A stretch of 64,000 bases of DNA from Flavobacterium sp. 9 (lineage in GTDB: Bacteria; Bacteroidota; Bacteroidia; Flavobacteriales; Flavobacteriaceae). Location of the stretch: positions 2,976,001-3,040,000 of the forward strand of contig NZ_PEEU01000001.1 in NCBI RefSeq assembly GCF_002754195.1. The letters run 5' to 3'. The notes beneath the pieces are model-generated. The model saw nothing but the letters and a program-made list of their open reading frames with translations. It had not been told where the DNA came from and ran no database searches. The translations under genes and the position numbers were made by a program. Position 1 is the first letter of the stretch; every line of letters starts with the position of its first letter. Positions 8,438-16,846 of the stretch are shown piece by piece.

Positions 8438-9178
8438 CTATTTATACTCGTTTACTCCTTCTACAACCGCCTTTTCTGTCAATCTCATTAACTCAGCAAA
8501 ATCATAATCTTTTACCGCCATTGCTTTATGAACGGTAAAGGTAAGATGATTTCCTAAGCTTACCGGGAAAAGACCGTATTTTACCATTTTCCATGAATTA
8601 TTAATACTCACAGGTACAACATATGCCGAAGGTGCATATTTGCATAGGATTTTTAAACCACTTTGAGCAAATTCTTTAGGTTTTCCTGTTTTACTTCTTG
8701 TTCCTTCAGGAAAAATAACAGCAGATCTTGTGTTTTTTTCGATATATTCAGACAAGCCTTTGATTACAGGAATCGCTTGTTTAGGGTCTTTTCGGTCAAT
8801 TAGCACAGAACCTCCGTGACGTAAATTATACGATACACTTGGAATTCCTTTTCCTAACTCCTTCTTACTTACAAATTTACAATGAAAACGTCTAAAGTAC
8901 CAAATCATTGTTATAATATCGTACATGCTTTGATGATTTGAAACGAAAATTATCGGAACTCCCGTTGGAATTGACTCTCTGTTTTCGATTTTATAAGTTG
9001 TTCCCACAAGATTTGTACATCTTAGAAGGCAAAAGTTTAAATAATCGACACTTTTTTTGTGAGCCTGATAACCAAAAACATTTAGGCAAAACCACTGTAT
9101 TGGATGAAATACCAATAAAACCGAACTAAATAACAAATAGTAAATTACGGATATGGGATACGAAATTATTTTTTGCAT
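8438..9178 (-). CDS. 1-acyl-sn-glycerol-3-phosphate acyltransferase (PlsC-like)
   Basis: A 246-residue membrane-bound lysophosphatidate acyltransferase, making phosphatidic acid. Motif NHQSMYD (His82, Asp87) is the catalytic HX4D box and FPEGTRS at 156-162 binds the phosphate. An N-terminal hydrophobic segment anchors it. I chose ATG at 9178 (MQKII) because the upstream ATG at 9241 would add 21 residues reaching into the divergent rnpA promoter region. The desaturase gene follows downstream. A second PlsC-type gene is at 60740-61486, so the two may differ in acyl preference or step. Confidence 0.9.
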   Translation of the reverse strand: MQKIISYPISVIYYLLFSSVLLVFHPIQWFCLNVFGYQAHKKSVDYLNFCLLRCTNLVGTTYKIENRESIPTGVPIIFVSNHQSMYDIITMIWYFRRFHCKFVSKKELGKGIPSVSYNLRHGGSVLIDRKDPKQAIPVIKGLSEYIEKNTRSAVIFPEGTRSKTGKPKEFAQSGLKILCKYAPSAYVVPVSINNSWKMVKYGLFPVSLGNHLTFTVHKAMAVKDYDFAELMRLTEKAVVEGVNEYK

Positions 9179-9264
9179 GCTTTGAAAATTAAAGGCCAAA
9201 AGTAATAAATAAATTTTTAGCGGTATAAAAATTGAAAACAATAACCGTTTTTCTTGTTTAATTG

Positions 9265-9272
9265 TACCTTTG
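9265..9272 (+). promoter_or_regulatory. -7 element upstream of rnpA
   Basis: TACCTTTG matches TAnnTTTG and would start a leader of about 28 bases before the rnpA ATG. A -33 TTTG at standard spacing is not obvious. Confidence 0.45.
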
Positions 9273-9303
9273 CCCTTGAAATTGCAAATTTTTTCTGAAT
9301 TAA

Positions 9304-9708
9304 ATGAACTTCACTTACCCTAAAAATGAACGCCTAAAGAGCAAGACGACAATTGGTTTACTGTTTTCTGAAGGAAAATCGGTATCCAAATATCCTTTGC
9401 GTCTGGTTTACCGTCAAGCGGAAGTTAATCAGGAAGAAAAAATCAAAATTGGCGTTTCTGTATCTAAAAAATACTTCAAAAAAGCTGTTGATCGCAATTA
9501 TTTCAAACGTGTTTTGAGAGAAACCTATCGTTTAAACAAACATTTGCTTCTGGACAACATTCAGGAATCTTATTCGTTAATGTTTTTCTATCAAACCAAA
9601 GACAGATTATCTTACGAAGAAATCAATACCAAAACGATTCAGTTGTTTGAGAAATTCTTATCTCAGGTGAATAAAGCTCCTGATTCTGAAAATAAAACAG
9701 AGTCATAA
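9304..9708 (+). CDS. rnpA: Ribonuclease P protein component
   Basis: A 134-residue basic protein that assists the RNase P RNA in removing tRNA 5' leaders. The family signature is VDRNYFKRVLRETYR (about residues 62-76), preceded by IGVSVSKKYFKKA. The start gives the usual N-terminus MNFTYPKNERLKSK. It is not next to rpmH, unlike in many bacteria. Downstream are the DUF4349, S41 peptidase and OmpA-type genes on the same strand; the 81-base gap makes co-transcription possible but unproved. Confidence 0.95.
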   Translation: MNFTYPKNERLKSKTTIGLLFSEGKSVSKYPLRLVYRQAEVNQEEKIKIGVSVSKKYFKKAVDRNYFKRVLRETYRLNKHLLLDNIQESYSLMFFYQTKDRLSYEEINTKTIQLFEKFLSQVNKAPDSENKTES

Positions 9709-9789
9709 ATTTCCAAAAGCAACTTATTTAATCAAATTATACGAAGAATTACAAAAAAATTGTAGTTTTAGACTTAATTTGAAATATTT

Positions 9790-10593
9790 ATGCGACAAAT
9801 TTTCTTTATATTTCTAGCTGTTCTTACTTTCATTAGTTGCGAAAAACGCTCCGAAGACGCTGCTGTTGCAGACATGTCAATTTCTGCTGTAAAGCTTTCA
9901 TCACCAAGCCAACCAGCTGAAGACAAAAACATCGTAATTCCTCAAAAAATAATCAAAGAAGCGTTTCTTAAATTTGAAACTAACGATTTAGAGGAAACTT
10001 ACAATCAAATTAAAACTGCGATTGCGACCAATAAAGCAAGTATTCAGAATGATTCTCAGGAAAAAGATTATGGTACAATCACCAGAAGATTAACGATAAG
10101 AATTCCAAGTCAGAATTTTGATGCTTTTCTGGAATCGATATCCAAAGGTGTTTCTTATTTTGATGAAAAAAACATTTCGGCTCAAAATGTTACAGAAGAA
10201 TATATTGACTTAAATTCAAGATTAAACACAAAACGCAAACTAGAAGCACGTTACATCGAAATATTACAGAAAGCTTCTAAAATAAGCGAGATTCTGGAAA
10301 TTGAAAAACAGATTTCGGCGATTAGAGAAGAAATTGAAGCAAAAGAAGGTCAGCTTAAATATTTAGAAAGTAGAGTTTCTGAAAGTACGGTTTCAATTGA
10401 ATTCTATAAAACCATTGCTCAAAAAGAAGGCGTTAAAATATCTTACGGATCAAAAATTTGGAATGCGATTCAATCCGGATTTTTTAGTTTATCAGATTTT
10501 TTGCTATCTCTTATTAGTGTTTGGCCGTTTATTGTCTTATTTTGCGTACTTGCCTATTTTATTAGAAAAAGATTTAAAAGAAAAAAAATATAA
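9790..10593 (+). CDS. DUF4349 domain lipoprotein
   Basis: A 267-residue predicted lipoprotein: hydrophobic N-terminus with FISCEK as lipobox, then the DUF4349 region (about 55-210), a coiled-coil stretch (ISEILEIEKQISAIREEIEAKEGQL), and a C-terminal transmembrane helix near 240-258 followed by RKRFKRKKI. A lipid anchor plus a C-terminal helix with a basic tail would place the coiled coil in the periplasm. The gene is separated by 2 bases from the S41 peptidase gene, so the two should be an operon. Function of DUF4349 is unknown; envelope stress or quality control is a guess from the protease neighbour. Confidence 0.85.
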   Translation: MRQIFFIFLAVLTFISCEKRSEDAAVADMSISAVKLSSPSQPAEDKNIVIPQKIIKEAFLKFETNDLEETYNQIKTAIATNKASIQNDSQEKDYGTITRRLTIRIPSQNFDAFLESISKGVSYFDEKNISAQNVTEEYIDLNSRLNTKRKLEARYIEILQKASKISEILEIEKQISAIREEIEAKEGQLKYLESRVSESTVSIEFYKTIAQKEGVKISYGSKIWNAIQSGFFSLSDFLLSLISVWPFIVLFCVLAYFIRKRFKRKKI

Positions 10594-10595
10594 TC

Positions 10596-12233
10596 ATGTA
10601 TCCTTATTTCAAAAAGAAGTTCATTATTCCAACCGTTGCAGCTGGATTTTTATTTATTGGAACCAGTTTCAAAGATGATTTCTTTGAGATCGCGAAACAA
10701 ATAGAAATATTCACAACATTATTCAAAGCGGTAAACACCAATTATGTCGACGAAACGAATCCGGGTGATTTGATGGACAAAGCGATTAAAAGTATGTTGG
10801 GAAGTTTAGATCCGTACACGGTTTACTTTAATGAGCAAGATGTTGTAAACTTCAAGATTAACAATACTGGCGAATACACCGGAATTGGTGCTATGATCGC
10901 CAGAAAGAAAGATCGTTTAATTGTTCGTGAACCTTATAAAAATTATCCTGCTGACAAAGCCGGACTTAAAGCGGGAGACGAAATTATTCAGATTGGTGAT
11001 GTTTTGATTGCCGATTTTAAAGATGACGCTTCTCAATTATTGAAGGGAACAAAAAATACAAAAATTAGCATAAAATATATTCGTCAGGGCAAAACTTTCA
11101 CAACCGAATTGGTTTTGGACGAAGTTGATATTAAATCTGTTCCTTTCTACGGAAAAATAGATGAGAAAACTGGTTATATCGTTTTGGCACACTTTAGCCG
11201 AAAGGCATCTAATGAAGTAAAAGACGCGCTTGAAAAACTAAAAGCTGATGGAGCAACTCAAATCGTTCTTGATTTAAGAGGAAATCCGGGTGGTTTACTA
11301 AACGAAGCGATTGATATCTGTAATTTGTTTGTTCCGAAAAATGAAGTTATCGTAACAACAAAATCAAGAATCGAGAAACATAATAATACTTATAAAACGA
11401 CTAAAGAACCTGTAGATACTGAAATTCCGTTGGCTATTTTGGTGAATGGACGAAGTGCATCTGCATCTGAAATTGTGTCTGGAGCTTTGCAGGATTTAGA
11501 TCGCGCTGTGATTTTAGGAAGTCGTAGTTTTGGAAAAGGTCTTGTTCAACGTTCTGTTGATTTGACTTATGGAACTCAGCTTAAAGTAACAATTTCTCGC
11601 TATTATACTCCTTCCGGACGTTGTATTCAGGCTTTGGATTATGCGCATAAAGACAAAAACGGTGTGGCTCAAAAAACAGATGCCAAAAATTTCAATGCTT
11701 TTAAAACCAGAAAAGGAAGAACGGTTTATGATGGTGGTGGTGTTTTACCAGATATCGAATTGGATGAAACCAAAATGAGTCCAATTACAACGGCATTGCT
11801 TAAAAACGATGGTATTTTTGACTACGCAACTTCTTATTACTATAAAAATCCAAATTTAGGAGACAAGATTCCAACGGTTACAGATGCTGATTATACAAGC
11901 TTTAAACAATATCTAAAAACGAACAAAATCACTTTTGATACCGAAACTGAAGTAGCTTTGAAAAATACTTTGGCTGCAGCCAAAAATGAAAAGATAGACG
12001 AAACAATTGCGCCGGAATATCAGCAATTATTAAACGCTCTTGAAAAGAGCGAAACAACTTTGTTAGACAAAAATCAAAAAGAAATTAGAAACCTGATTCA
12101 GGAAGAGCTTATAAAAAGATACCAATATCAGGAAGGTTTATATCAATATTACATTAAAAACAATTCAGAAATTAAGAAAGCAGTGAGCGTTTTAAATAAT
12201 CAAACTGAGTACAAGACGATTTTAAAAATGTAA
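10596..12233 (+). CDS. S41 family C-terminal processing peptidase
   Basis: A 545-residue periplasmic serine protease of the CtpA/Prc class. An N-terminal signal or anchor segment (about 8-24) is followed by a PDZ domain (about 90-165, with DKAGLKAGDEIIQIG) and the S41 core. By alignment with Prc the catalytic pair is Ser289 in SASASEIVSG and Lys314 in RSFGKGLVQ. The C-terminal 150 residues are helical and charged. Such enzymes trim or degrade periplasmic proteins through their C-termini. The gene starts 2 bases after DUF4349 and ends 7 bases before an OmpA-type gene, a tight three-gene unit. Confidence 0.93.
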   Translation: MYPYFKKKFIIPTVAAGFLFIGTSFKDDFFEIAKQIEIFTTLFKAVNTNYVDETNPGDLMDKAIKSMLGSLDPYTVYFNEQDVVNFKINNTGEYTGIGAMIARKKDRLIVREPYKNYPADKAGLKAGDEIIQIGDVLIADFKDDASQLLKGTKNTKISIKYIRQGKTFTTELVLDEVDIKSVPFYGKIDEKTGYIVLAHFSRKASNEVKDALEKLKADGATQIVLDLRGNPGGLLNEAIDICNLFVPKNEVIVTTKSRIEKHNNTYKTTKEPVDTEIPLAILVNGRSASASEIVSGALQDLDRAVILGSRSFGKGLVQRSVDLTYGTQLKVTISRYYTPSGRCIQALDYAHKDKNGVAQKTDAKNFNAFKTRKGRTVYDGGGVLPDIELDETKMSPITTALLKNDGIFDYATSYYYKNPNLGDKIPTVTDADYTSFKQYLKTNKITFDTETEVALKNTLAAAKNEKIDETIAPEYQQLLNALEKSETTLLDKNQKEIRNLIQEELIKRYQYQEGLYQYYIKNNSEIKKAVSVLNNQTEYKTILKM

Positions 12234-12240
12234 AAAAATA

Positions 12241-13044
12241 ATGAAGATTTGTAGAGCCCTATTTCTGTTTATTATTTACAATTTATCGGCGCAGCAAAAA
12301 CCTATCGAAACTATCTACTTTGATTTCGACAAGTATGATCTTACGGATCAGCAAACCGAAGTTGTAACTAATTTTATTAAAACTATTGACACCTCAAAAG
12401 TGGAGTCAATACAGATATATGGCTATTGCGATGATCGTGGAAACGACGAATATAATTTTCGTTTATCAAACAATCGCGTTAATACTATTCAGGAATTACT
12501 AATTTCCAAAGGCTTTAACCAAAGCAGAATTGTAATTCTGGAAGGAAAAGGACGTGTTGTTGTACGACCTGATACTGTCGAAAATCTTCATGAAACAAGA
12601 TCCAAAAACCGTCGTGTGGATTTGATTGTTGTCAAACGAAACAGTTTTGGAAAAGGTGTTTATAACTCTCTAAGAAATGATTTGAAGGTTGGCGACAAAA
12701 TCTACCTTGAGAACATTTTATTTGATTTTGGAAGTGCAAAACTTACCAATAATTCGAAAAAAGAATTAGATAAGATTGCCGAAAAACTTCTTGAGAAAAG
12801 AAGTTATCAATTTGAAATCAGAGGACACGTTTGCTGTACTCCGGAAATATATAGCGACGCAATTGACCGAGATACGAAGGAAAGAAGACTTTCCTGGAAC
12901 CGCGCCAAAACGGTTTTTTATTATTTGATTTCCAAAAAAGTATCCAAAAGCCGAATGACTTATTTGGGCTGCGGCAATAAATATCCGCTGAAAAAAGGCG
13001 ATGCTTTAGATCGCCGCGTTGAGTTTGTTATTACGAAAGTTTAA
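12241..13044 (+). CDS. Secreted protein with two OmpA-like domains
   Basis: A 267-residue protein with a short signal sequence (ending about SAQ, residues 16-18) and two tandem OmpA C-terminal-like peptidoglycan-binding domains, roughly 22-131 and 155-266. The first keeps the ligand-type residues Asp64 (GYCDDRG) and Arg79 (LSNNRV). The second has GHVCC where GH(T/S)D is usual, so its key Asp is missing and it may not bind diaminopimelate. There is no beta-barrel. It follows the S41 peptidase by 7 bases and ends that gene run. It probably sits in the periplasm on the cell wall. Confidence 0.85.
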   Translation: MKICRALFLFIIYNLSAQQKPIETIYFDFDKYDLTDQQTEVVTNFIKTIDTSKVESIQIYGYCDDRGNDEYNFRLSNNRVNTIQELLISKGFNQSRIVILEGKGRVVVRPDTVENLHETRSKNRRVDLIVVKRNSFGKGVYNSLRNDLKVGDKIYLENILFDFGSAKLTNNSKKELDKIAEKLLEKRSYQFEIRGHVCCTPEIYSDAIDRDTKERRLSWNRAKTVFYYLISKKVSKSRMTYLGCGNKYPLKKGDALDRRVEFVITKV

Positions 13045-13190
13045 TCGTTATACTGCTAAATCGCTCAATACTCTAAAAAATTACTTAAAGTTTTACTCTA
13101 AGAAAAGTTATTATAAAACTGTTTTTTAATTAATTATAAAAAAAATAATAAAAATCAAATCACTAAAGCAATGAAGTTGCATTAACCTTT

Positions 13191-14204
13191 TTATTTTGAG
13201 ATTAACCATTTTACCACGTCCTGAAAGACTTCGTCCCAATGATAAGAATCTTCTAAAGGAATACCCTCAACATCAAATTCTTTCTTTTCAAAATTATGTC
13301 CGTAATTTGGATAAGCTTTGAGATTTATGTTGCTTTTTGGTAATAAAAAAGGTGTCAAATCATTATGTATTGATCCTATATCATCTGTACCATAAACTAT
13401 TAATATGGGGTTTTTAAACTTTCTGAGACTTTCATAACTTAAATTTTCATTATAACTTAACCAGTTATTAAATTCTATTTTCTCCTTATATTTTATTCTT
13501 GTTAATGGTATGTTTTTATAATCACCTATTAGCTCATTAATTTCTAATTGATTACTGTTGTCTTTTCTATTTGAAAAGGATTTAATTCTTTCTTCTATTA
13601 TACTTGCTGAGATTCTGTTAAAGGGATCGGCAGACATACAAACAAGCTTTGTAATTTTTTTATTGTTTTCAGCTAATTTAGAAATAACTCTATACCCCTC
13701 AGAATGACCAATAACAAATATTGAATCTTTTTTCACACTAGCATTTTTACATAAATAATTTAAAACTACTTTGACCTGATTCACTCTATAATATAGATTA
13801 TCATTAAAAGTATATTCGTTAGGAACTTTACCTTTATCATTTTTATATCCCTCGGAATCTCTTTCGTAAGTGCCCGTTAAAGGAATCCCTTTTCTTGCTA
13901 TAATTACAAAATTGAATTTATCACTATACTCTTTAATACTAAATGGGATAATAGAGTTCGCAGATTTATGGTCGTAGAAGATTAAAGGTAAAGGTTTTGA
14001 TCCTTGCGCAAATATAATAGTGGGCTTTGCATTACTATACTTGCTTACTGATGTTAAAAAAACTATAGTATCATTTTTAGTCTTTAAAATTGTTTTAGTG
14101 AAGCCTGCTTTTTTAATATGAAAATTATCTTCATTTTGCGCATTTACTATTAAACAATAAAAGAAACTTATTAAAAATAATATACCGGTTTTAGTTATTT
14201 TCAT
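13191..14204 (-). CDS. Secreted alpha/beta hydrolase of the RiPP-like cluster
   Basis: A 337-residue alpha/beta-hydrolase with an N-terminal signal peptide (about 1-22, ending VNAQ). The nucleophile elbow is GHSEG with Ser168, the acid is probably Asp274 or Asp275 (YGTDD), and the base His303 (NYGHNF). FAQGSKPLP near residue 65 fits an oxyanion-hole loop. The start overlaps the radical SAM maturase stop by 4 bases (ATGA), so the two are translationally coupled. Because it is exported, it would act on the product, on a target, or in self-protection rather than on cytoplasmic maturation. It could be an esterase or peptidase; the substrate cannot be read from sequence. Confidence 0.85.
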   Translation of the reverse strand: MKITKTGILFLISFFYCLIVNAQNEDNFHIKKAGFTKTILKTKNDTIVFLTSVSKYSNAKPTIIFAQGSKPLPLIFYDHKSANSIIPFSIKEYSDKFNFVIIARKGIPLTGTYERDSEGYKNDKGKVPNEYTFNDNLYYRVNQVKVVLNYLCKNASVKKDSIFVIGHSEGYRVISKLAENNKKITKLVCMSADPFNRISASIIEERIKSFSNRKDNSNQLEINELIGDYKNIPLTRIKYKEKIEFNNWLSYNENLSYESLRKFKNPILIVYGTDDIGSIHNDLTPFLLPKSNINLKAYPNYGHNFEKKEFDVEGIPLEDSYHWDEVFQDVVKWLISK

Positions 14205-15385
14205 TTTGAATTTGGAAAGGAATTAATTATGTCATTAAAATTAAGATATTCTATTTCTGATTGTTGTATCACGTCTATTGACATATCTTTTAATACTTCA
14301 TTTTGTATATGACATACAAGTTCAATTATTTCTCGACAATAAATAGATGGGGTGTCAAATAAATTAGTTTTTGAAAAGCGATGACCTAAATAACCGCCAC
14401 CACAAACAGGTTCTATAGGGCAATTTTGGCAAACATCACATAAATCATCATGGCTCTTATAATACATCCTGGCAAGATTTGATTCTTTGTATATTATGTT
14501 TAAATCATCTCTTAATACATTAAAGACAGTATCTGTAAATCCATTTCCACATATTTTTAAAGTATCGACGGTTTCAATACTTCCATCACTTTGAACAACT
14601 AAAGTTTGATTTATACTATTACCGAAATTTTCGGTACCTCTGGACTTTCCGAAAATCAACGCAATCAAATCCGTTAATGGTCTTACATTAGGTTTATCTT
14701 GATCAGTGTCAGCATACCATAGATTAAACATTTCAATAAGCCATTTGCCCACTTTTGGCACATCTTCTTGGGATGATTTGATATAATTAAAATCTTGAAA
14801 TAAAAAATGAACGGAATTAACACCTAATTCTTTAAAATGAGTATAAACTTCACTTGCTTTTTGTGTAGTATCAATTACACAAAGACAATTTGCCATTTCA
14901 TCACCGTATGTCTTTTTTACAATTTTAAACCCTCTGATAATATCATCATAGGATCCTTTTCCGTTATGATATATTCTGTTAATATTATTTGAACTTGGAG
15001 AACCATCTATACTTATTCCTACCTGAATATTTAATTCTTTCAAAGCAATTGCCCATTCTTCAGTTAGTAAAGTACCGTTAGACTGCATTGAATACTCAAT
15101 AAAGATATTATTCGGAATAATTTTTTTTTGAGCTTTAATAAAATTACGGTAAAAATCTATACCAGCTAAAAGAGGTTCTCCTCCATGAAAAATTATAAAA
15201 AATTCATTCAGGTTATTTTCAATACAATTGTCTTTAATTTTAAAAAGCATTGATTCTATAACTTCCTGACTCATAAATTTTGGCTGCTTTTTATAGCTAT
15301 CGTCACCCATATTGTATACATAACAATAAGTACAATTTAAATTACAAAGACTTGCGACTTTTATTACTAAGTTTGAAGTATACAT
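14201..15385 (-). CDS. Radical SAM/SPASM peptide maturase
   Basis: A 394-residue radical S-adenosylmethionine enzyme with a C-terminal SPASM domain. The SAM-binding 4Fe-4S cluster motif is Cys14-x3-Cys18-x2-Cys21 (CNLNCTYCYVYN) and GGEP is at 68-71. SPASM auxiliary-cluster cysteines are Cys279, Cys316, Cys319, Cys322, Cys328 and Cys350. The opening IKVASLCNLNCTYCYVYNMGD resembles FxsB-like maturases that build cyclophane crosslinks in ribosomal peptides, rather than sulfatase-maturing enzymes; this subfamily call is tentative. A 55-residue GG-leader peptide gene lies 57 bases upstream and an exported hydrolase overlaps downstream. Its likely job is to modify that peptide. The region looks more AT-rich than its neighbours. 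Confidence 0.88.
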   Translation of the reverse strand: MYTSNLVIKVASLCNLNCTYCYVYNMGDDSYKKQPKFMSQEVIESMLFKIKDNCIENNLNEFFIIFHGGEPLLAGIDFYRNFIKAQKKIIPNNIFIEYSMQSNGTLLTEEWAIALKELNIQVGISIDGSPSSNNINRIYHNGKGSYDDIIRGFKIVKKTYGDEMANCLCVIDTTQKASEVYTHFKELGVNSVHFLFQDFNYIKSSQEDVPKVGKWLIEMFNLWYADTDQDKPNVRPLTDLIALIFGKSRGTENFGNSINQTLVVQSDGSIETVDTLKICGNGFTDTVFNVLRDDLNIIYKESNLARMYYKSHDDLCDVCQNCPIEPVCGGGYLGHRFSKTNLFDTPSIYCREIIELVCHIQNEVLKDMSIDVIQQSEIEYLNFNDIINSFPNSK

Positions 15386-15442
15386 ACTATTTAACTATTA
15401 AAAATGGGCGAATAATCGCCCATAAAAATTATTCTAAATTTA

Positions 15443-15610
15443 TTATTTTCTTACATAAGTACTTTCTGCGTGAGTTCTGTCCTGTGTAGGGTCTCTCATG
15501 ACTAAATTACCACCGGTAACTTTTTTCATTTGCGATTTTTCTAATACAATCGAAGCATCAATTTCTTTCTCCACATTACTAAAGAAGAATTTTTTCTTTT
15601 CTGTTTTCAT
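15443..15610 (-). CDS. Candidate RiPP precursor peptide with GG leader
   Basis: A 55-residue ORF, read by hand from ATG at 15610 to TAA at 15443. The leader is Lys/Phe-rich at the start (KKKFFF at 5-10) and ends with LEKSQMKKVTGG (23-34), very like the leaders of Bacteroidota natural-product precursors that are cut after GG. The predicted core is the last 21 residues, rich in polar side chains, with Arg39, Pro41, Arg45, His47, Tyr52, Arg54 and no cysteine, so lanthionines or disulfides are excluded. Tyr52 in YVRK at the end is the only aromatic residue besides His47 and a plausible crosslink site. It lies directly upstream of a radical SAM/SPASM gene on the same strand. The chemistry is inferred. 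Confidence 0.75.
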   Translation of the reverse strand: MKTEKKKFFFSNVEKEIDASIVLEKSQMKKVTGGNLVMRDPTQDRTHAESTYVRK

Positions 15611-15720
15611 AATTTAAAATTTAATAGTTAAACTTTCTTTCTAAATCTTACATACCTCCATTAACAACCAACTATGTCGACTTAGCGGTAATTACTAATG
15701 TAAAAAGTAAGATATATCTT

Positions 15721-15728
15721 CAAAAATA
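15721..15728 (-). promoter_or_regulatory. -7 element candidate of the RiPP-like cluster
   Basis: On the minus strand this is TATTTTTG, a TAnnTTTG match, about 110 bases upstream of the precursor ATG. No good TTTG -33 is seen at normal spacing, which suits an activated or repressed promoter. The gap 15611-15943 otherwise holds only this and the TGCATA sites. Confidence 0.35.
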
Positions 15729-15751
15729 CAGTGTAAAGAGAACTATCCTTA

Positions 15752-15765
15752 TGCATATCTATGCA
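15752..15765. promoter_or_regulatory. TGCATA-TC-TATGCA inverted repeat, candidate operator
   Basis: A perfect 6+2+6 inverted repeat just upstream of the -7 candidate. A further TGCATA at 15774-15779 and GCATAA at 15792-15797 follow. The adjacent XRE-type regulator gene makes it a plausible binding site; no direct evidence. Confidence 0.4.
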
Positions 15766-15943
15766 AATTTGAGTGCATAATTATTTCAATCGCATAAATA
15801 AGAAAATTCCAAAAAGAAAAGAAGCAAAGTATTAAGCTAAAAACAATAAAGTAAGTTTTTTAGTTGTTTTACTTGTGTTATTTAATTAACATTGTAAGAA
15901 AATAAATCTAATTATAAGTAAAATAAAACTTATACAGACAAGA

Positions 15944-16243
15944 TTGGCAAAGGGTCTATCTCAAGAGGAAATAGCAGATTTAATTGGTATGTCCCAATCA
16001 AATTACAGCCGTAGAGAAAGTGGACGCACAAATATAACAGAAACAGAATGGCAAAGAATCGCCAAAGAATTAGGGGTAGAAAAAGAAATCATTTTCGAAC
16101 CTGAAGAACAAAATAAAGAAAAAAGGGATGAAATAAATATGCTTTATTTTAACATCCCTGATTTTGTTATGCAGCATATTGAGCTACTAAAAAAAGAAAA
16201 TAAGAAATTAAAGGAGCAATTAAAAAAATTAAAAAATCTTTAG
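15944..16243 (+). CDS. XRE-type helix-turn-helix regulator, non-AUG start
   Basis: A small DNA-binding protein with the Cro/C1-type motif LSQEEIADLIGMSQSNYSRRESG and a C-terminal Leu/Lys-rich helix (ELLKKENKKLKEQLKKL) that probably dimerises. The given start is TTG at 15944 (99 residues), but the frame is open upstream to 15890 and the preceding codons read IKLIQTRLAKG, which is the normal first helix of this domain. So the real start is probably an ATT or ATA near 15911-15926, or the gene has lost its AUG. It is divergent to the RiPP-like cluster and abuts the convergent acetyltransferase gene. A role in controlling the cluster is inferred. Confidence 0.72.
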   Translation: MAKGLSQEEIADLIGMSQSNYSRRESGRTNITETEWQRIAKELGVEKEIIFEPEEQNKEKRDEINMLYFNIPDFVMQHIELLKKENKKLKEQLKKLKNL

Positions 16244-16693
16244 TTACTCTCTCACCATTTCAATATGCTCAATATCATCTTCAAGATACATTTCGCTTGA
16301 TTGAACAAATCCATGACTTTCGTAGAATTTTTTCAAATATAGTTGTGCTCCAATTGTGATTTTGTCTTTATCGAAATGTGTTTTTATTCCGGCAATAGCT
16401 TCACGCATTAAATCATGTCCCCATTTTTTATCGCGATAATTGGCATCAACTACTACTCGACCAATTGAACTATTATCAAAACTAATTCCGGCATCAAATA
16501 AACGCGAATACGCGATGATTTTACCATCATATTCTCCTATCAGGTGCAATGCTTTCTTGTCTTTGCCGTCAAGATCTAAATAAACGCAATTTTGCTCCAA
16601 TACAAAGATCTCGCTTCTTAGTTTAAGCAAATCATATAACTCATGAACCGTTAGTGCTTCAAACGGCTTTATTTTCCATTTTAATTCCATCAT
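16244..16693 (-). CDS. GNAT family N-acetyltransferase, ElaA-like
   Basis: A 149-residue acetyl-CoA-dependent acyltransferase. The N-terminal part with LYDLLKLRSEIFVLEQNCVY and DLDGKDKKALHLIG is characteristic of the ElaA subgroup; SIGRVVVDANYRDKKWGHDLM is the acetyl-CoA-binding region (motif A). Its substrate is not known. Either of two adjacent ATGs (16693 or 16690) could be the start. Its stop directly abuts the stop of the XRE regulator on the other strand. Confidence 0.9.
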   Translation of the reverse strand: MMELKWKIKPFEALTVHELYDLLKLRSEIFVLEQNCVYLDLDGKDKKALHLIGEYDGKIIAYSRLFDAGISFDNSSIGRVVVDANYRDKKWGHDLMREAIAGIKTHFDKDKITIGAQLYLKKFYESHGFVQSSEMYLEDDIEHIEMVRE

Positions 16694-16768
16694 TACCTAT
16701 TGTTGACATTGAAGCGCCTAAATTAATTCAAAAAAACAGAACTAAACGAAGATTTCACGGATATAAAC

Positions 16769-16800
16769 AAAAAAACCCGACTTCGAGAATAGTCAGGTTC
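16769..16800 (-). terminator. Terminator downstream of the DUF1579 gene
   Basis: On the minus strand AACCTGAC, a 10-base loop, GTCGGGTT and a T run form a stem with one mismatch. It follows the DUF1579 gene stop by about 45 bases. Confidence 0.65.
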
Positions 16801-16846
16801 TTTGTTTTTGCTTGAAAGTTTAATTCTAAAGTATTAAATCGTATGC

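Noticed and set aside
15280..15489. Plus-strand ORF across the precursor gene end
   Set aside because: It is antisense to the maturase and precursor and has no start context or family features.
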